Source: BMS3Bbin07 sp036244995
GTDB taxonomy: Bacteria > Nitrospirota > Thermodesulfovibrionia > Thermodesulfovibrionales > JdFR-85
Direction of reading: 5' to 3'
DNA: 8,549 nt
Assembly: GCA_036244995.1 (NCBI GenBank)
Contig: BTTF01000089.1
Location: 1 to 8,549 of the forward strand
Part shown: positions 6,403 through 8,549 of the stretch, piece by piece
Numbering within the stretch: position 1 is the stretch's first letter
Layout of the letters: every line of letters begins with the position of its first letter
Notes under the pieces: generated by a model
Told to the model about the DNA's origin: nothing
Seen by the model: only the letters and a program-made list of their open reading frames with translations
Database searches by the model: none
Translations under genes and position numbers: made by a program

Positions 6403-7136
6403 GGGGTAAACCTGACTGCAATTTCCAGCGTATAGGGAGGTGGCGGAAGAGGCGATGCCTTGGAGATAGCCCTTAACACAGAACGGTCAAAAAGGGTATT
6501 CCCTGATGACTTCTTTATCCCCTGTATTTTCACCCTGCCATTCTTGTAAACCTTTATATCAACCACTGTCTCAAGCCCCTGCCCTGTCCTGAACTCCGGG
6601 AAGACCCATTCACTCCAGACCCTCTCCTTCACAAGCGAATAGTAACCTGCAAGTAAAGACTCTCCTCCTGGATTGCCCTCAGATGTGACTGTCTTTTCGT
6701 TTGCAGGCGGTTGAACTTCTTTTGCCTTTTGTTCTTTTTTGACCGACAATACGGTTTTTCTGAGTGCAACAATCTCCTTGATCCGTTTCTTTGCCCTTAT
6801 GGCAGCAATTCTCTCCTTAAGTGTCACGCCATCAGAAGGCGGGAACGCTTTCTTTACCGGCACTGCCTTCTTCGCCACCCTGGCAGGCCGGCTTTTCCTG
6901 ACAGTCCTATGCTTTGTCTTTATCTCAACCTTTACCTTTTTTCCTGTCCTGACTTTACTGACCGTGGCCTTTGTTTTTTTTGTTGTAACCTTTGCAGGAC
7001 TTACAATCCTGACCATATATGGGGAGGGAAGGGTAACAAGGGACGTCTTTTTTATTACCAGCAAGGCCGTAAGGAAAACAAGGGCATGCAGGATGAGTGA
7101 CAGGACGGCCGTCTCTTTCAGGGAAGGCTCTCTCAT
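6399..7136 (-). CDS. tolA: TolA/TonB-family energy-transducing protein
   Basis: A 245-residue inner-membrane-anchored periplasmic rod. The single N-terminal transmembrane helix (about 8-29) carries the S13-x3-H17 pair (V-L-S-L-I-L-H-A-L) that TonB and TolA use to couple to the ExbBD/TolQR motor. Residues about 35-155 are a Lys/Val/Ala-rich linker. The C-terminal TonB-like domain (about 160-245) has Y-S-L-V-K-E-R-V-W-S-E-W, V-D-I-K-V-Y-K-N-G-R-V and S-G-N-T-L-F-D-R-S-V-L-R-A-I. Position between tolR and tolB makes TolA the natural call, although by domain alone it is TonB-family and shorter than E. coli TolA (about 420 residues). It overlaps tolR by ATGA; AAGGG lies 4 bases upstream of the start. 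Confidence 0.85.
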   Translation of the reverse strand: MREPSLKETAVLSLILHALVFLTALLVIKKTSLVTLPSPYMVRIVSPAKVTTKKTKATVSKVRTGKKVKVEIKTKHRTVRKSRPARVAKKAVPVKKAFPPSDGVTLKERIAAIRAKKRIKEIVALRKTVLSVKKEQKAKEVQPPANEKTVTSEGNPGGESLLAGYYSLVKERVWSEWVFPEFRTGQGLETVVDIKVYKNGRVKIQGIKKSSGNTLFDRSVLRAISKASPLPPPPYTLEIAVRFTP

Positions 7137-7546
7137 CTGACCCTTGCCAGCGGCTCTGTTATCAAGCCGACTTTTTCGATTCCGGCATCCTTTATCTCGG
7201 CCATCACCTTTATAACCTTCCCGTAAGGAACCCGCCTGTCTGCCTTGAGGTAGAGGGTAGGATTCAGCTTGCTGATGGCCTTCAGCCTTCTCCTCATCTC
7301 CTGGATTGACACTACCTTGTTATTTAAATAAATCTTACCGTTCTTCTTGACCGTAACCGTTATCCTTTCCTGGGCCGGCAGCGCCTTTCCCCTGGCCTTT
7401 GGAAGGTCCACATCAAGCCCCTGCTTCATAAGCGGAGCCGTCACCATAAAGATGATCAAAAGGACAAGCATTACATCCACAAAGGGCGTGACATTTATCT
7501 CGCTCATCACCCTCCGGTTCCTGTTTCGCTTCAGTTCACTTCGCAT
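7133..7546 (-). CDS. tolR: ExbD/TolR-family biopolymer transport protein TolR
   Basis: A 137-residue inner-membrane protein of the proton-driven Tol motor. A short basic N-terminus leads into M-S-E-I-N-V-T-P-F-V-D24-V-M-L-V-L-L-I-I-F-M. This is the signature transmembrane helix with the essential Asp that carries protons. A periplasmic domain of ~95 residues follows (L-Y-L-K-A-D-R-R-V-P-Y-G-K-V...). It is first in the transcript: a TGA sits directly before the ATG in frame, and the upstream region holds tRNA genes, not tolQ, which normally precedes and overlaps it. The nearest AGGA is 14 bases from the ATG, too far to be good. An inner ATG at codon 14 has GGAGG close by, but using it would remove the conserved basic N-terminus. 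The partner TolQ/ExbB must be encoded elsewhere. Confidence 0.95.
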   Translation of the reverse strand: MRSELKRNRNRRVMSEINVTPFVDVMLVLLIIFMVTAPLMKQGLDVDLPKARGKALPAQERITVTVKKNGKIYLNNKVVSIQEMRRRLKAISKLNPTLYLKADRRVPYGKVIKVMAEIKDAGIEKVGLITEPLARVR

Positions 7547-7586
7547 TCAGATCACATATGTCCTGTCATTTAGAGTTTTACAGATA

Positions 7587-7592
7587 ATTATA
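7587..7592 (-). promoter_or_regulatory. Putative -10 box of the tol operon promoter
   Basis: Perfect TATAAT on the minus strand, about 40 bases upstream of the tolR ATG, giving a leader of roughly 34 bases. The position 17 bases upstream (CTACCA) is a poor -35, so the promoter may be weak, activator-dependent or extended. The call rests on the -10 alone. Confidence 0.4.
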
Positions 7593-7671
7593 ACATTTTT
7601 ATCTTTTTATGGTAGTAGCCGGAAAGCCCTTGTTCCTGACCGAAAAAGGCGGGACAGAAAAAAACGGCGGA

Positions 7672-7701
7672 TTGACAGAACAGTTTAATTCTTAGTATTC
7701 T
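7672..7701 (+). promoter_or_regulatory. Putative sigma-70-type promoter of the tRNA-Lys/tRNA-Glu unit
   Basis: A perfect TTGACA (7672-7677), an 18-base spacer and TATTCT (7696-7701) lie just ahead of tRNA-Lys, placing the transcript start about 10 bases before the mature 5' end. A perfect -35 with a fair -10 suits a stable-RNA promoter. Confidence 0.6.
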
Positions 7702-7717
7702 ATAAGACTTTAGGGCA

Positions 7718-7793
7718 GGGCCGCTAGCTCAGTCGGAAGAGCACCGCCCTTTTAAGGCGGGTGTGCCGGGTTCGAACCCCGGGCGGCTCACCA
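7718..7793 (+). tRNA. tRNA-Lys (UUU anticodon)
   Basis: A 76-base cloverleaf with encoded CCA. The acceptor strand GGGCCGC pairs with GCGGCTC (one G-U), with discriminator A. The anticodon stem CCGCC/GGCGG closes the loop CTTTTAA with anticodon TTT at 7751-7753. The T-loop TTCGAAC is present. It is the first gene of a two-tRNA unit, 32 bases before tRNA-Glu. Confidence 0.97.
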
Positions 7794-7825
7794 GCAACAA
7801 TCATCAGTTATTAATTGTATATAAA

Positions 7826-7903
7826 GTCCCCATCGTCTAGCTTGGCCTAGGACATCGCCCTTTCAAGGCGGTAACACGGGTTCGAATCCCGTTGGGGACG
7901 CCA
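7826..7903 (+). tRNA. tRNA-Glu (UUC anticodon)
   Basis: A 78-base cloverleaf with encoded CCA. The acceptor GTCCCCA pairs with TGGGGAC, with discriminator G. The anticodon loop CTTTCAA has anticodon TTC at 7862-7864. The D-arm sequence CGTCTAGC...GGCCTAGGACA is typical of bacterial tRNA-Glu, and the T-loop is TTCGAAT. It is probably co-transcribed with tRNA-Lys. No clear terminator follows it. Confidence 0.97.
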
Positions 7904-7974
7904 AAAAAACCCCTCAAATCAGTTCCTTACGCTGGAAACCGCCAATCTGCCAATAGTTAAAACCAATCAACCGA

Positions 7975-8003
7975 TTCATAAAACAAATGGTTTGTGATAC
8001 AAT
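7975..8003 (+). promoter_or_regulatory. Putative promoter of the TIGR04255-family gene
   Basis: TTCATA (7975-7980), a 17-base spacer and TACAAT (7998-8003) form a plausible sigma-70-type promoter about 40 bases ahead of the GTG start. The matches are 4 of 6 and 5 of 6. It is independent of the tRNA transcript. Confidence 0.45.
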
Positions 8004-8011
8004 AAATTTGT
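7983..8011. repeat. Operator-like inverted repeats overlapping the promoter
   Basis: ACAAA-TGG-TTTGT (7983-7995) is an inverted repeat inside the -35/-10 spacer. A further ATTTGT (8006-8011) is the exact complement of ACAAAT at 7983-7988. Three half-sites around the -10 box could bind a repressor. The half-sites are short and AT-rich, so chance is possible. Confidence 0.3.
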
Positions 8012-8041
8012 CGGAGAATTTTATTAAGGAGTTCTTAAAAA

Positions 8042-8549
8042 GTGAGCCAATATACTGTTTTCCCAAATGCACCAATTACAGAGGCTCTTTTAGATATTCG
8101 TGTTGAGCTACCAAAGAAAATTGCCCTTTCAAACTTGGAATCATTCCATGATCATATCAAGCAAGGGTTTCCCGAGAAGCAAGAAAGGATATCAGTTAAA
8201 GCCGGCATTAAACTATCACCAGAAGGTGCTGCGGTAGAGGTTCCTGCGCATGGGCCAGATGGATAGCTTTTTCGATCACCAACAGAAAAGAAAATTGTTC
8301 AGGTAAGGTTGGATGGATTTACTTTCAATAAATTGAGCCCTTATGAAAACTGGGAGACATTCCGTTCAGAAGCTTATACATTATGGAATCTCTACTTTGA
8401 AATGACCAACCCTGTTAAGATAACTCGAATTGCTTCAAGATATATAAATCGTATAGAGATCCCTTTACCCATGAGAGATTTTAAAGAATACATTTTAACA
8501 ATTCCGGAGATTGCACCCAAACTACCTCAAGCATTAGCTCATTTCTTTA
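8042..8549 (+). pseudogene. TIGR04255-family protein gene, interrupted by an in-frame TAG, 3' end beyond window
   Basis: The start is GTG at 8042 with AAGGAG (8026-8031) 10 bases upstream. The product begins F-P-N-A-P-I-T-E-A-L-L-D-I-R, typical of the sporadically distributed TIGR04255 family (function unknown, usually about 250 residues). After 74 codons a TAG (8264-8266) falls in H-G-P-D-G-stop-L-F-R-S-P. The same frame then stays open to the window end with more family-like sequence: V-R-L-D-G-F-T-F-N-K-L-S-P-Y-E-N-W and S-R-Y-I-N-R-I-E-I-P-L-P. The family usually shows Tyr at the stop position (G-Y-x-F-x-S), so one base change from TAC or TAT would explain it. TAG also ends moaA and tolB here, so recoding is unlikely. 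It may be a fresh pseudogene, a sequencing error, or a truncated product. Confidence 0.8.

Larger units (their letters stand above)
7547..7717. other. Divergent promoter region between the tol operon and the tRNA genes
   Basis: This 171-base gap holds putative promoters facing both ways (minus strand towards tolR, plus strand towards tRNA-Lys). It shows no trace of a tolQ reading frame on the minus strand. Confidence 0.6.

Noticed and set aside
7347..7688. Plus-strand open frame of 113 codons antisense to tolR
   Set aside because: A shadow of the strongly conserved tolR frame that continues into the promoter region; its composition is not protein-like.
7744..7871. Similar blocks GCCCTTT-N-AAGGCGG in the two tRNA genes as a repeat element
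   Set aside because: These are the related anticodon arms of tRNA-Lys and tRNA-Glu, not a mobile or CRISPR repeat.
8264..8266. TAG read through as an amino acid (for example pyrrolysine)
   Set aside because: TAG is an ordinary stop in this window (moaA, tolB), and nothing suggests a recoding context; a point mutation is simpler.

Overview
The window reads as chromosomal DNA of a Gram-negative bacterium. It has a Tol-Pal cell-envelope cluster (tolR-tolA-tolB-pal-cpoB), lipoproteins with clear lipoboxes, and a secreted rhodanese. Moderate base composition and the gene order fit an anaerobic or sulfur-metabolising lineage such as Nitrospirota or Desulfobacterota, but that placement is inference and not firm.

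Region by region: (1) 1-926, plus strand: a REP-associated tyrosine (Y1/HUH) transposase, missing only about five N-terminal codons at the window edge, with a DnaA-like helix-turn-helix tail. (2) 927-1359: a non-coding stretch with short direct repeats (CTAAGATA x3, GATAACCTGA x2), small hairpins and one doubtful 21-codon ORF. (3) 1360-2304, plus: an exported two-domain rhodanese, followed by a strong hairpin at 2318-2350. (4) 2305-2570: hairpin, a perfect 16-bp palindrome, and perhaps a degraded coding scrap. (5) 2571-7546, minus strand, transcribed right to left: tolR, tolA/tonB-like, tolB, pal, cpoB, moaA. Three of the five junctions are 4-base ATGA overlaps and the other two are 10-base gaps, so this looks like one operon with translational coupling. 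tolQ, which normally precedes tolR, is absent here. (6) 7547-7717: a divergent promoter region. (7) 7718-7903, plus: tRNA-Lys(UUU) and tRNA-Glu(UUC), both with encoded CCA. (8) 8042-8549, plus: a TIGR04255-family gene with an in-frame TAG, running off the window.

How the genes work together: TolR (inner-membrane motor subunit) and the TolA/TonB-like rod would transmit proton-motive force across the periplasm to TolB and the peptidoglycan-binding lipoprotein Pal, with CpoB as periplasmic partner. Together they keep the outer membrane attached and constrict it at division. MoaA, the first enzyme of molybdenum cofactor synthesis, sits at the distal end of the same transcript without an obvious functional tie. 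No clearly new multi-gene system is visible. The points most worth a second look are the tolQ-less operon, the interrupted TIGR04255 gene next to tRNA genes, and the repeat-rich leader before the rhodanese.
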